This document shows positions 35,801 through 48,300 of a DNA stretch of 64,000 bases, one piece after another. The stretch spans positions 778,566 to 842,565 of the forward strand of contig CALYLW010000013.1 of assembly GCA_944989445.1 (NCBI GenBank). The letters run 5' to 3'. The translations under genes and the position numbers were made by a program. The notes under the pieces were generated by a model. It was not told where the DNA came from, did no database searches, and worked only from the letters and a program-made list of their open reading frames with translations. Origin of the DNA: Ampullaceana balthica (Eukaryota > Mollusca > Gastropoda > Lymnaeidae). Each line of letters opens with the position of its first letter. Within the stretch, counting starts at the first letter, position 1.

Positions 35801-36449
35801 GAAATTCTGATATTCTAGTCTTACTCATAAACTTCAATACGATTTAATACCGAAAATATCTTTTGTCCAACAAGTTACTTATCTCAAAAATTATTTATGA
35901 AACTTAAAAAATGTCATCTAATTTGATAAGGTACTCAAGGAAACTTTAAATAGTTACGTAATAAAACTGAAAACTGTGTGAAAACCTACGGACTCTGTTT
36001 GTTGAATGTTCCAGAAATCTTCCTCCAACTGACGCGACCGAGTACTCAGATACTCCTAACTCACCAAGAATTTTATAAGGTCTTCGATGGCATGACGCGG
36101 TAACGGTTGCTATAGTGATGACGCTCCTTTACCACAGTTCTCACCTTATTCTTTTATTGTGCCCTTTTTATAAAAAAAAATATGTTTATTGTATCACAGT
36201 CCAGACTTCATATCTAGAATAATGTAGAGAGCGAAGGCGTCTCGGTCCACTGGCCATCATTCATGAGCCGACTCTAGCGACAATAACTTGACTTGCTATG
36301 AACTTCCTTTGGGCACTGACTCAAATCCTACAATAATAAATAACATCAAACATTCATTGGTTGAAGTTTTGTCTTGCCTGGAGATCAGTGACATTTTCAA
36401 TATGGGTCGTGTGTTTGTTTATGTCGTATTGGGGGCATTGGTGATTAAT

Positions 36450-36655
36450 GATAATGTTGTACATGGGATGGACAATGTGGGACATGGGATGGACAATGTG
36501 GTACATGGGGTGGACAATGTGGGACATGGGGTGGACAATGTGGGACATGGGGTGGACAATGTGGGACATGGGGTGGACAATTTGGGACATGGGGTGGACA
36601 ATGTGGGACATGGGGTGGACAATGTGGGACATGGGGTGGACAATGTGGGACATGG
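36450..36655. repeat. 21-bp minisatellite, about 9 copies (copy 1)
   Basis: Unit GGACAATGTGGGACATGGGG plus T. The homologous array at 52850-53335 has about 23 units. Open frames on both strands are repeat artefacts. Confidence 0.95.
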
Positions 36656-37394
36656 TATTTTATCTTTGAAAATGCATTTACAAATACATTTCTGAGTTGG
36701 AATGTGCCAGCCTCCACTATTCTATCACTTGGTGGCACTTCCACTATTCTACACTTGGTGGCACTTCCACTATTCTGTCCCTTGCAGCTCTTCCAATATA
36801 TTATGGAAATACCTTTTAAAATTGACATTTGCCGTCTAACAACTTTAAAATATATATATTTCATTGTATTATATGCAACTTGGGCGTAAAAGTCCTGGTT
36901 GATAGAACCACACGTTGACACCTTTTGTTGTTAACCTGCAGTTTATGGTGTCCAGTAAAGGTCGTCTGCTAGGTCTTCAAGATCAGAAATTCTCATGTTG
37001 TATACTGACGATGACAGCCCATAAATGTGACGTGGCTTGCGTGAGTGCCTACACTTCAAACACGCTAGTCAACAGTCAGTCAACCGAAACCATAAGTTAA
37101 GATTGGTTCCATAAGTTTCTTGGCTTTGTCCTCCGCTAACATTCTGCAACGCTTCAATAAGTTTCTGCCACGCCTCAGTGACTTTCCCTTTCAACATTTT
37201 TGTTCGTGATAAGTGCGCTCTGGTCATTCGATTGGTTTGAGTTTTTTAATGCCACATTTATCCATCCATCCGTTTCATGCCACATCGTTATCCATCAAAG
37301 TATTGGATGACAATCTTAACAAATATTATATTTCTATTGCTGTCCAATTGATAAATTTTGAAGGTTGATAATTCTACAAGGGACATATGCACAG

Positions 37395-37630
37395 ATAAAC
37401 GATGTTAAATGGAACATTCTGTAGGCATCAGATAAACGATGTTAAAGGGAACATTCTGTAGGCATCAGATAAACGATGTTAAAGGGAACATTCTGTAGGC
37501 ATCAGATAAACGATGTTAAAGGGAACATTCTGTAGGCATCAGATAAACGATGTTAAAGGGAACATTCTGTAGGTATCAAATAAACGATGTTAAAGGGAAC
37601 ATTCTGTAGAGATCAGATAAACGATCTTTG
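37395..37630. repeat. 37-bp minisatellite, about 6 copies (copy 1)
   Basis: Unit GATAAACGATGTTAAAGGGA plus ACATTCTGTAGGCATCA. The homologous array at 53985-54955 has about 26 units. Confidence 0.95.
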
Positions 37631-38449
37631 TCTAGACTACCACACTGACACAACAATGAACCAAAGTTTTGTTGTTACCATGGTAATGGCTTTAATCATG
37701 TTACCATGTTACACCTCTGTAAAGACACGGCTGATCAAAACGTTAAGCCAAATTTAATTTGTTATCAAGATGTTTGTTCATGATGGATGGATGGTAGATG
37801 TGATTGTATATAATTGATAATGTTGGTCTGATAGAGTTGATGTTGTAACTTTGATGTAGATGGTATTGTATCTATAAAGCATGGAAAGAATTCAACTTCC
37901 CGAATAGGAAAGGTCATTGCTTCCTAGTGCATTTAATTCCTGCCGCTTCATAGAATTTATTGTTGTTGTTTTTTAATAATCGATGAGAATATTTCAAATA
38001 ATAGATCAATAGAACTAGATGAAACACGGCTTTCTGTTCAATCGTCTTGTTCATTCAGTGCTGAGGTCAGTCACACACAAATGTCATATGTTTACCTCAA
38101 CCTTTTTCCTCATTCCTTATTATCAAATATATAAAAACAAGTGATACAAACTCGAATGAGTATTTTAAACGCAATTTCCAAAAAAAGAATGTCCGTATTT
38201 TTTTATTCAAAGGATATCATATATTATATATATTGCGCCTAAGCGCGTCTGTCAGTCAGTAAGTCAGTGTGAAGCCCCTATGCGGGGTAACTCCCGATAA
38301 TAAATAAATTATTGAAAATTAAGACGTAAAAATAATAAACATTTTGGTGTCGAGATTAACAAGATGGCGTTTCTCACCATAAAATATTGTGACGTGACGT
38401 AATTATTTGAGCTCATATTAATTTGTTAAAACGAAACAAAGTAATAAAA

Positions 38450-38955
38450 ACAACCCGTAAAAAACCAAGTTTTTCACTAATAAATCCTTTATGTACGAGA
38501 CGTAACTAAAAGAATGTTCATTATAATACGCAGCGCCAGACCATCCAGAAATACAAAATTGCAGTTGTGTCGTAAAACATGTTTAATATAATGCGCACCG
38601 ATCAGGAATATGTTTATAAAAAGAGTTGTCAATAAAATACGCACCTTATTGCGCGACAGAAAGGTTGTTCAATATAATACGCACCGCGACGCTCTATCTC
38701 AAAAAATAGCATGATACATAGGAATAAATAAAATAATCTAAAAAATCAATAATTTAATTACGGTACATGCGATCGATCTGAAATTTTGATACATTGTTTT
38801 TATCATCGGTACAAAACTGCCTGCAAAATTTCAGCTCGCTAGCTTACGAGCAAGTGGGTTAAAAATCGATCAAAAGTTTTGGCGACAAGGGCGGGCGGTC
38901 GGTCGGGCGGTCGGCCGCAGACACCACGAGTTAATATAAAGGATTTAAAAAGAGC
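38450..38955 (+). repeat. MITE-like family A, full copy
   Basis: Nearly identical to 23240-23735 along its length, with end sequences TAAATCCTTTATG and TATAAAGGATTTA in inverted orientation. Confidence 0.75.
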
Positions 38956-41900
38956 CGTGGTTATTTTAGTGTGATTGTTTATGTTAATATCCCGCTGAAT
39001 GTGTGTATACGTAAATCATATTAATTTGTAAAAAGGAAACAATGTAAAGAGAGCCATGGTTATTATAATGTGATTTTTTTATGTTAATATCCCGCTGTAT
39101 GTGTGTATAAGTATGCGCGTGCACGTGTGTGAATCAGTGAGTGTGTGTGTGTTCTTTCTTTTATTTTATGTTTTCAACTAAATGTGATTGAACGGTTTAT
39201 TTGTTGCGCCTCTAACAAGACTACGTATATCTTTTTTTAAAAATAAAATAATTAATAATTACATCTTTAAATTGTTTTCTTTATGTTTTTGTATTTTATC
39301 CAGCCGTTCGAAAAATGTATTTACTTTGATATTTCTCCAGATGTCTACATTTATGTTAAACGTTAATCTACCTAACGTTTAGTTTACAAACCAGGGTCAC
39401 AGTTTCTTATGTGTAATATTTTAACAATATTTATATACTATTATTTTATTTATTATAAAATACACAGTATCATTTTACCACTTTTCGTTATATCCTTATA
39501 TATGCTTAAATTTAATTACTTTATGTATTTGACATTAATAAAGATTGTTATAAATAATCAAATACTAATAATTTGTTCTATGCATTAGAGATAGAAGGCA
39601 CATGAGTAAAACCAGATACCAACCGTACACTTTAGCTTAGCCACTGTTAGTATTCTTTTTGAATAAATTAAGCTAAACGTGATGGGTAAATTAAATTTAT
39701 AAATAGAATAATGTACAGGGAATGGAATTTTAATGATGAAAGGCAATGCCAATGTGTTTTAGGCTGAGTTATATTTTCTTTCGGTGCTTAAATGGTTTAC
39801 GTGATTTTTTTCTGGTACGTTTGATCCATAAACTGCCCCAAAGAAATAGATGAATTGAAAAAAATCTTTACTGTTAAAGACAAAAATAGATTTTATATAT
39901 GAGTTATATGCACGGACCTAAGAGTGTGGGTAATAAGTTGAACAGTTATTTTTATATTGAGTGGCAGCTTTCTGACCTTTTGAAAGGTATCTTTTATTTG
40001 TCGGGGTAGGAGTCAATAATATCGTCAAACACTGGATGGTATAAACACTATAGCTTAGCAACTGTTTTTATACATTTTGCATAAATTAAACTAAACCAGC
40101 AGTGAAAAGTTTAAGCCCAAACCTTGCGATTAAAATGTTTCTTTAAAACAAATAAACACATTACTTTAAGCTTCAATATTCACATAAATAATATCTGGCT
40201 CATTAAAAACTATCCTATTCGTTTGACTAACGTCATACTTAGTCTGGAAATAGAAATAATGTTTTGGAGAGCTTTTGCCATGCAAAAAGTAATACTAAGA
40301 AAGGTATTTAAGAGCTAACGAAACCTAAAACATTCATTTAAAAATTGTTCGATTTCTAGAACAATGCGGTTGCGTGGCACACACTTTGGATATAAACTGT
40401 ACTGTTCTGTAAGGTGTACATTGTACATATATTTAGTGTAAAGACGTATCGCGGGTATTGCAACTTACATATAGGTTCTAGCTTCAAAAAGTGCGTGTTC
40501 TGGCGAAAAAATAAATGTCATTTTATATGCTACAAAAAGCTACAATGAAAAAAAGGCTTAAGTATAAATACAAAGAAAAATAATCCGCTATTTTGGAACA
40601 AGTACCTGCCAGTTTATATCTTTGTTATTTCTAGAAGAAAAGAATGGGAAGTCACTTAAAATGAAATAATTTATTAAAAAATCAATCTCTCAGAACTTTA
40701 ACAAAGAAAAAATCAAAAAACAAAATTTATTTTTATGTTATTATTCACGTGAAAAGAATATGTGTTTTTTTTAACCAATAAACCCTATTTTCCACTCTCC
40801 GCTAGGCATAAATATTCACATAAATACTATCTGGTTAAAAATATCCTATTCGTCTTGAACTAATTTCATGCTTAGACTATAAAATGGAATGGGTGTTTTG
40901 GTGAGCTTTTCCTAGAACCAAAAGAATCATATGGAAAGATATTGTTTTCATTTTTTGATTCATGTGAAAATAAATTGAGCCTTGCCCGTTAAATTGTTGT
41001 AACTGTTCAGGGCCTTTGTTATTCTGGTAGAGTATAAAGAGAAAAGCAAGCGTTATTAAAGAAGAAATACACAAATTGATTGGTAATATTTAAATTCATC
41101 ATACTCTCTATTATCTGGACTCACATATCGTGATTTTTATAAAGAAGGGGTTTGATTTATCACTACCCTAATTTCCTGATGCTTTTACACTCATTTTTAA
41201 GGGGAATGTGTAACTCAAAACCAAATAAAGTTATTTTTATTGTGCCTACCCCGTAGCATAGCACGGGCATTGTGCTCCTCATATATATATTACGCCTAAG
41301 CGCGTCTGAAGCCGCTATGCCCGGTAACTGTTGATTTTTTTTTAAAATTGAAAATATAGATGTAAAATGATAATGATTTTGGTTCTGAGATTATAATAGA
41401 GCGCGTGGTGTTTCGCGCCGTAAAATAATATGTGATGTGACGTCATTGTTTGAGCTTTTATTATCATAAAATTGGGAAAAGGGAACAATGCAAAAAGAGC
41501 AATGGTTTATTTGATGTTATTGATTATTATTTGTTTATGTTGATAGCGCGAGTGTGTTCATGTCTGTGTGTGAGTGTGTGTTTGTATTTGTTGTGAAATA
41601 ACGATTGATTTCATAGATTGCTAAAAGTGAAAATAAAGATTGAAAAGAACTTACCAGGTCTTTCTAAGAAGAAATTGCTTTATGTATAGTTACAATATGC
41701 ACTGGGTTAAGATTGTGGCTAATTGGCAGCACATATCTTTCTTACTTCTCTTTGGTAATGGGGGCGTCAATAACTTTCAATAACATCATCCAAACCTGGG
41801 TGGAACTAGCGATATCTTACCATTTGTTAATATGCCTATAATATAAATTAGGCCGAGCTGTTTGTTTAAATTTAAAGTCCTATCTTTGCGATATAACTGC

Positions 41901-43009
41901 AGGAATATATTAAAAACTATTTAAACATTTACTATAATTTTGTGTATACCTAGGTATAATATCGGAACTAGCATAGCAAGAGTGTGTCATATGTAGAAAA
42001 AATTATAACAATCACTATGGCAAGCTGGAATAAATTTATAAATAGAAAAATGCACACGGAACAGTGTTTGGTGCAAGAAGCAAATGTTTATAAATGCTTA
42101 GGGCAAAAATCCGTTAAGTTTATTTATACAAGTAAATGCCAATTCGTCCTTCGTCACTGCTTGGTGGAAAGATCACGGAAAGTCATTGAAATAATTGTTG
42201 ATTATCTCTTCTTCTTCTTCTTCTTCGTTCTCAAAATCTTTTGATAGAGGATTTAGACAGCAAGTCCTATATTTGTGATGAACTGCGCTGTGGCTGTCAG
42301 TTGTTCCAGTCCATCATAGAGTTTGTTGATTATCAATTTGTCATCATTTTATTTTCAGTTAAGGTTTTATGCTATGTTTCATGTGAAAAGAAAATGAGCC
42401 CTGCGCATTAGTTGAACGATTGCTTTCATGGATCGCCACAATGGGAAATAAACATTGAAAAGAACTTGCAGGCCCTTTTTAAGAAGAAATTGCATTATAT
42501 ATAGTTATAATATGTACTTGGTTAAGATTTAGGCTAATTGGTGGCACATTTATTTTTATAGAAAAGGGAGGGAACCTTTAACAAATTTTGAAGGGTATTC
42601 TTCAATAATAAAATCACCCAAATCTGGGTCGAACTAATTTTATCTTTGCCACTGTAAATAACTATAGAAATATATTTGAAAAAATGATTTAAGTGTAGAC
42701 GAATTATCAAACTTACATCTTAATGTAAGTTTTTATATACCTACATATATAATTGGACGGAATCAAATTTTATACGGGCTTATAACAACATCAAAATTGC
42801 ATAACATTAAATTTATAAGTAAAAAATTCACAAGGAACCACATTTTTGCATTTAACAAGTGATTTGTGATATAAAAGAACAATGGCAAATATTTGTTAGG
42901 TGTAAGATTTATTTACCTTGGGTGCTTACATAATACAAGAGAGAGTTTAGGATCGATTGCTCTATAAATTGACATTTAGGAAAGCTGTATTAAAACTAAA
43001 CGTTTAGGG

Positions 43010-43852
43010 ATTTTATCTTATCTTATCTGTTTACAGACGCTCCTTCTATACAGAAGATTATTGCGTCCTACGCTTATCTATGGTTTGTGTTTAGTCCTGC
43101 ATTTTTATTAGAGATTTAAATGTTGATAAAGTGTTGGTTTTCCTGGATTATTCAGGCAACCCATTCCACGCCCGAATTCCGGACGGGAAGAAGGAAAACT
43201 TGTATGTGTTTGTTCTTGCATACGGAATAAGAAAGGTGTTTTTATCCTTATGTCTATCTGAGGGTTGTATTAAGTTATCTTTGTGTTGTATTTCTAAATT
43301 AGAATTAATTGCTTTATGTATGATTACTACTTTGCTCTTGGTTCTTCTATCCTCTAGTGTTTCAAGGTTTAATGATTTAACTAATGGTGTTATTCTTGTC
43401 AGTTTCGAATATTCTCCTGTTATGAATCTGGCAGCTCTTTTTTGAATTTGTTCTAGTTTATCAATGTTTTCTTTGGTGGATGGGTCCCATACAGAAGATG
43501 CATATTCTAGTACAGGTCTCACCAAAGTGAGGTAGCATTTTAGTTTTATATCTCTATTACATTTGTTAAAGTTTCTTTTTATAAAGCCTAAGGTTTTGTT
43601 TGATTTTTTAATAACTTCATTGACATGGGGATTCCATGATAGTTTCTCATTTATTAAGACTCCTAAGTATTTTGCATCTTTAGTTTGGGTCAGTTCTTTT
43701 CCATGAATGTAATATTTTGAATTTATTTGTTTCTTTTTCTTTGTTACTCTTAACAGTTGACACTTTTCTGGGTGGAAAGACATACTCCAGTTAGTTTCCC
43801 ATTTTATCAATTCATCTAAGTCTTTTTGTAAAATTTTGCTATCTTATTTTAA
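43010..43852 (-). mobile_element. 5'-truncated LINE (Jockey/CR1-like) with C-terminal reverse-transcriptase region
   Basis: About 230 codons are open on the minus strand: LDELIKWETNWSMSFHPEKC, KYLGVLINEKLSWNPHVNEV, LVRPVLEYASSVWDP, LEQIQKRAARFI, LNLETLEDRR and RAWNGLPE. This is the thumb/C-terminal region that follows the YADD box in Jockey/CR1-type LINEs; the YADD part is absent. A stop and frameshift after WNGLPE precede the natural end (NTLSTFKSLIKMQD). The 3' end carries AGATAAGATAAGATAA, the short tandem tail typical of such LINEs. The 5' truncation lies near 43852. Confidence 0.85.
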
Positions 43853-45214
43853 ATAAGAAAATGGAATATGTATAGGAGTTATATACACTTTTGTAAGAGT
43901 GAGGCTAATAAGCAGAATAGTTATTTTTATAAAGAGGGGCAACTTTATGAACTATTTGAAAGGTGCTTTTTATTTGTAGGGGCAGGAGTTAATGATATCA
44001 CCGAACCCTGGGTGGCAACACTATTTGTTAGCCACTGATAATGTCCTTTTTGCAAAGCTTAAGCTAAACCAACAGAGTAAATTTTAAGCCCAAACCTTGC
44101 GACTCAACGTGTTCTTTTAAACAATAAAATATATTCCCAAACCCCCCTATCCTAGGCATCAATATTCACATAAGTATTGTATAGCTCCATAAAAACATAT
44201 CAAATTTGTCTTGAATAAATTCTCATGCATAATCTGTAATGCAATGGATGTTTTGGATTAATGGGTAGACCAATGATAAAGGTTACCTTAAAAAAATAAA
44301 AAAAATTTACATTGTGGAATATTGCTAGAATAATGCGATGGCATGGTATGTGCTTCGGTAATAACTGTAGAGTTGTCTATTGGTGCAAATATGTGTGTGT
44401 GGGGAGGGGGTAACTTTTGTGTTAGTTGATCAAATTTTATATCTCACATTAAATCCAACAATCGATCACAATAAATATCAATAAAACTTAGAGTTCTGAG
44501 TCCCCCTGTGTGACTACTTAGTTTGTGACTAAAAAATTATTTTCTGCTTTTTCATGCGAGATTCTACATTCCTCACTGCAGCTGGTCCTCATCTTTTTAA
44601 AAAAAATTGTTTTGTTCATTTTATTATCAACACTTCATTTTCTTGATATGTGAACTTAATATGTGACTTCCGGTGTCATTTGTAACTTAAACGAAAGACT
44701 GCATACTCAAACGGTTTTTAGATGGAACTTATGGATCTTCAGCTATAACAGTTTCATTATACAGCCTGGCAACTTGATTATATAGGTCATTATAAGCCTG
44801 TCAACTTGATTATATAGGTCATTATACAGTTTCTCAACTTAATATCAAATCTCTTTATGCAGTGTCTCACCTGCTTTTAATCAATACACTAAGACCAGTG
44901 AAGCCTTATCTCATAATACCACTTTGAACTATGTCAGTTCAAATCAGTTCCATTCGCAACTACCCAGTCTTTTAGCAAATATGTACACTAAAACATCTCT
45001 CCACCAACGTCTCGTTATATTGTCCATTCTATGTTTACAGTTGATACGTTTTCACTGCGTGTTGACTTCTTACAATCTCATATAGCTTTGAATTGAGAAT
45101 AAACTAAATACTCCCAGCCAATTATATTTTCTCTCTGTTAATGAGGTTTGATATCCACAACAATGGTTTACTGAATATTTACTAGTTTCTCTCTGGTGGT
45201 ATTAATATGTCTAG

Positions 45215-45220
45215 TTTATT
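45215..45220 (-). terminator. candidate G5 polyadenylation signal
   Basis: First AATAAA on the minus strand after the G5 stop, about 119 nt away; the proximal signal used by G4 is not conserved here. Confidence 0.35.
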
Positions 45221-45338
45221 CGTTTATATGTATGTCTATACTAACATTTGTTTACCAAAGTGTATGGCTTGGTAAAAGTTTTAGTGTAAATATGTAAAAT
45301 TTAGTGTGGCATTGAGCGTCTTTAACAGTTAAGCTGTT

Positions 45339-48300
45339 TCATGTTTTTTTCCATATCATCTGGACAACGAGTCTGACAATTGTGACCACATCCGGTCCCA
45401 CTAACAGCCCTACGACCAGTGCCACTAGCACCACACCAAAGCTGCCCATCGTTTCTGACGATCCTCGCTTGTCCTCGGCGCTTGTCTTACTTCTCGTGAA
45501 CAGTGACGTGTTCTTTGAGTTCACCACGAGTTCCATGACGAGTTCACGCAGCTTCTGTTGTACATTGGACAAATGAGTTGAGTTGTTTGTGTATTGACAC
45601 GAGCAGGGACATTTTTTGTCTGTTAATTTGTTAACACAAGAATGTCCATCGTGGTCCAGTTTGAAACCGAATGGACATGAGCAGTAGAAAGATCCTGGAG
45701 TATTGTTACAGAAATGTCCACATAATGTCGTATTGAGTTGACATTCATCGATGTCGTGACATGACCTATTGTCAAGGTCGTAACCTTTGTTACATGTGCA
45801 GTAGTAGGAGCCGTCGGTGTTGACGCAGGTGTGTTGACATGTGCTGTCATCGTGACATTCGTTGATGTCATGACATTGAAATGTGTTGTCATCTGGAGTG
45901 GTGTAGCCCTGATGACATGTACAATTGTAGCCACCGTCAAAGTTGTGACATGTTTGTGAACAGTTGTGATGGCCGACCACACATTCATCCACGTCCATAC
46001 AGCGTTTGTTGATATCTTGGTAACCATGGTGACAGCCACACAAATAAGAACCTTGTGTGTTGGTACAAGCACCTGGACACTGGTTTGTACCTTGACACTC
46101 GTCTATATCTAGACACGTTGTACCGTTAGTAGACAATGTGTGTCCTGTAGGACATGTACAGTAGTAGGACCCAGCTGTGTTGGTACAAGCACCTTGACAC
46201 TGGTTTACACCTTGACACTCGTCTATATCTAGACACGTTGTACCGTTAGTAGACAATGTGTGTCCTGTAGGACATGTACAGTAGTAGGACCCAGCTGTGT
46301 TGGTACAAGCACCTGAACACTGGTTTGTACCTTGACACTCGTCTATATCTAGACACGTTGTACCGTTAGTAGACAATGTGTGTCCTGTAGGACATGTACA
46401 GTAGTAGGACCCAGCCATGTTGGTACACTGATATTGACATGGACTAGACACACACTCGTCTATATCTAGACACGTGATATTATCAGCGTCCAAGTGGTGT
46501 CCTTGTTGACATTCACACCTGTAAGATCCAGGTGTGTTTGAACATACCTGTGAACACCTGTCACCATTCACAGCGGCGTCGCATTCGTCCACATCACTAC
46601 AGTTGAGACGGTCATTGTCCAGTCGATAGCCAGTCTTACAAGAACAGGAGAACGAGCCTGGATTGTTGTTACAGATCTGACCACACGGCCCTGGCTGGAC
46701 CTTACACTCGTCCATGTCTTCGCATCTGTTGCCGTCGGCTGACTTGTTATAACCAACGCCGCAAAGACACGGGTAGCTGTTCAGTTGCGCGTTGTCTTTC
46801 TTGGTGCAACTCTCAGGTGTAGGCGCGGGTTTTACTTTACACAGGAATTTGTTGTTTCCGACACATGTACTGTCTTTTAGCCCTTGGTAGCCGTCACTGC
46901 CCCATTTCATTCTCGCACAGCAAGTACTTATGCAGGATGATTTTTTGCAATTGTCATTAGGATTGTCCTGTCCCCACACATCTTTAAATGTTTCATTTCT
47001 CCAGGAGAATGTTTGACAACTGTTAGTGTATATGAAATCTATCCAGACCAACGGGGATGTCACTTTTATCGAGTTGAAATAACTAATCAGACAATTTTTG
47101 ACGTCTTGGAACTCCTGGTTGGTGTCAAAGAGGGCGAGTTCTTGTTGGTCTGACGTACATGTAGCCTTGGCTGAGTTAAAGTCTGTCTCCGAGTTGTGCA
47201 GCCAGTAGCACTGACCCGAGGACTGCAGGGCGGTGATGACGTCAGAGGCTTCTGATGCTGGAGTTGAACCAAGGAAATCTGCGGAGTCCATCAATAATAA
47301 AAATAAAAAGACTTTGATAATTAAAGATTTGAAGTTATTTTGTTAACATAAAGAAAAGAAACTCCGGTTTGATAAGATGGACTTTAAAAACATGAAATTT
47401 TTAATATCGTTTTGAATGTTTGGCTTTCGGATAATTTTAAATAAGACAAAAGATATTTAATTAGTAACAATAAAGGTGGTAGAGATGAAAGATATTTAAT
47501 TAGTTACAATAAAGGTGGTAGAGATGAAAGATATTTAATTAGTTACAATAAAGGTGGTAGAGATGAAAGATATTTAATTAGTTACAATAAAGGTGGTAGA
47601 GATGAAAGATATTTAATCAGTAACAATAAAGGTGGTAGAGATGAAAGATATTTAATTAGTAACAATAAAGGTGGTAGAGATGAAAGATATTTAATTAGTA
47701 ACAATAAAGGTGGTAGAGATGAAAGATATTTAATTAGTTACAATAAAGGTGGTAGAGATGAAAGATATTTAATTAGTTACAATAAAGGTGGTAGAGATGA
47801 AAGATATTTAATTAGTTACAATAAAGGTGGTAGAGATGAAAGATATTTAATCAGTAACAATAAAGGTGGTAGAGATGAAAGATATTTAATCAGTAACAAT
47901 AAAGGTGGTAGAGATGAAAGATATTTAATTAGTTACAATAAAGGTGGTAGAGATGAAAGATATTTAATTAGTTACAATAAAGGTGGTAGAGATGAAAGAT
48001 ATTTAATTAGTAACAATAAAGGTGGTAGAGATGAAAGATATTTAATTAGTTACAATAAAGGTGGTAGAGATGAAAGATATTTAATTAGTTACAATAAAGG
48101 TGGTAGAGATGAAAGATATTTAATTAGTTACAATAAAGGTGGTAGAGATGAAAGATATTTAATTAGTTACAATAAAGGTGGTAGAGATGAAAGATATTTA
48201 ATTAGTTACAATAAAGGTGGTAGAGATGAAAGATATTTAATCAGTAACAATAAAGGTGGTAGAGATGAAAGATATTTAATTAGTAACAATAAAGGTGGTA

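Larger units (their letters stand above)
28660..38100. repeat. segmental duplication, copy 1 (contains G4)
   Basis: Collinear with 44560-55540: shared left edge (ACTTCCGGTGTCATTTG), flanks, the G4/G5 gene, its intron, the promoter-proximal GGGGCGGGGTGGGGAG block and the right edge (TCTGTTCAATCGTCTTGTTC ATTCAGTGCTGAGG). About 2.15 kb of transposon DNA (32640-34800) in the G4 intron is absent from copy 2. Minisatellite lengths differ strongly between the copies. Confidence 0.85.
38200..44350. repeat. old composite repeat region between the two segmental copies
   Basis: Two units start with ACGCCTAAGCGCGTCTG (38240 and 41288) and continue with matching segments (GTGACGTGACGT, CAATGGTTAT or CCATGGTTAT). 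Further diverged copies of a segment with GGGTGGAACTAGC-, TTAGCCACTG- and AAATTAAGCTAAAC-like blocks lie near 39620, 40030, 41800, 42620 and 44000. The stretch 39898-40100 matches 43865-44100. No intact gene is seen apart from the LINE fragment at 43010-43850. Confidence 0.6.
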
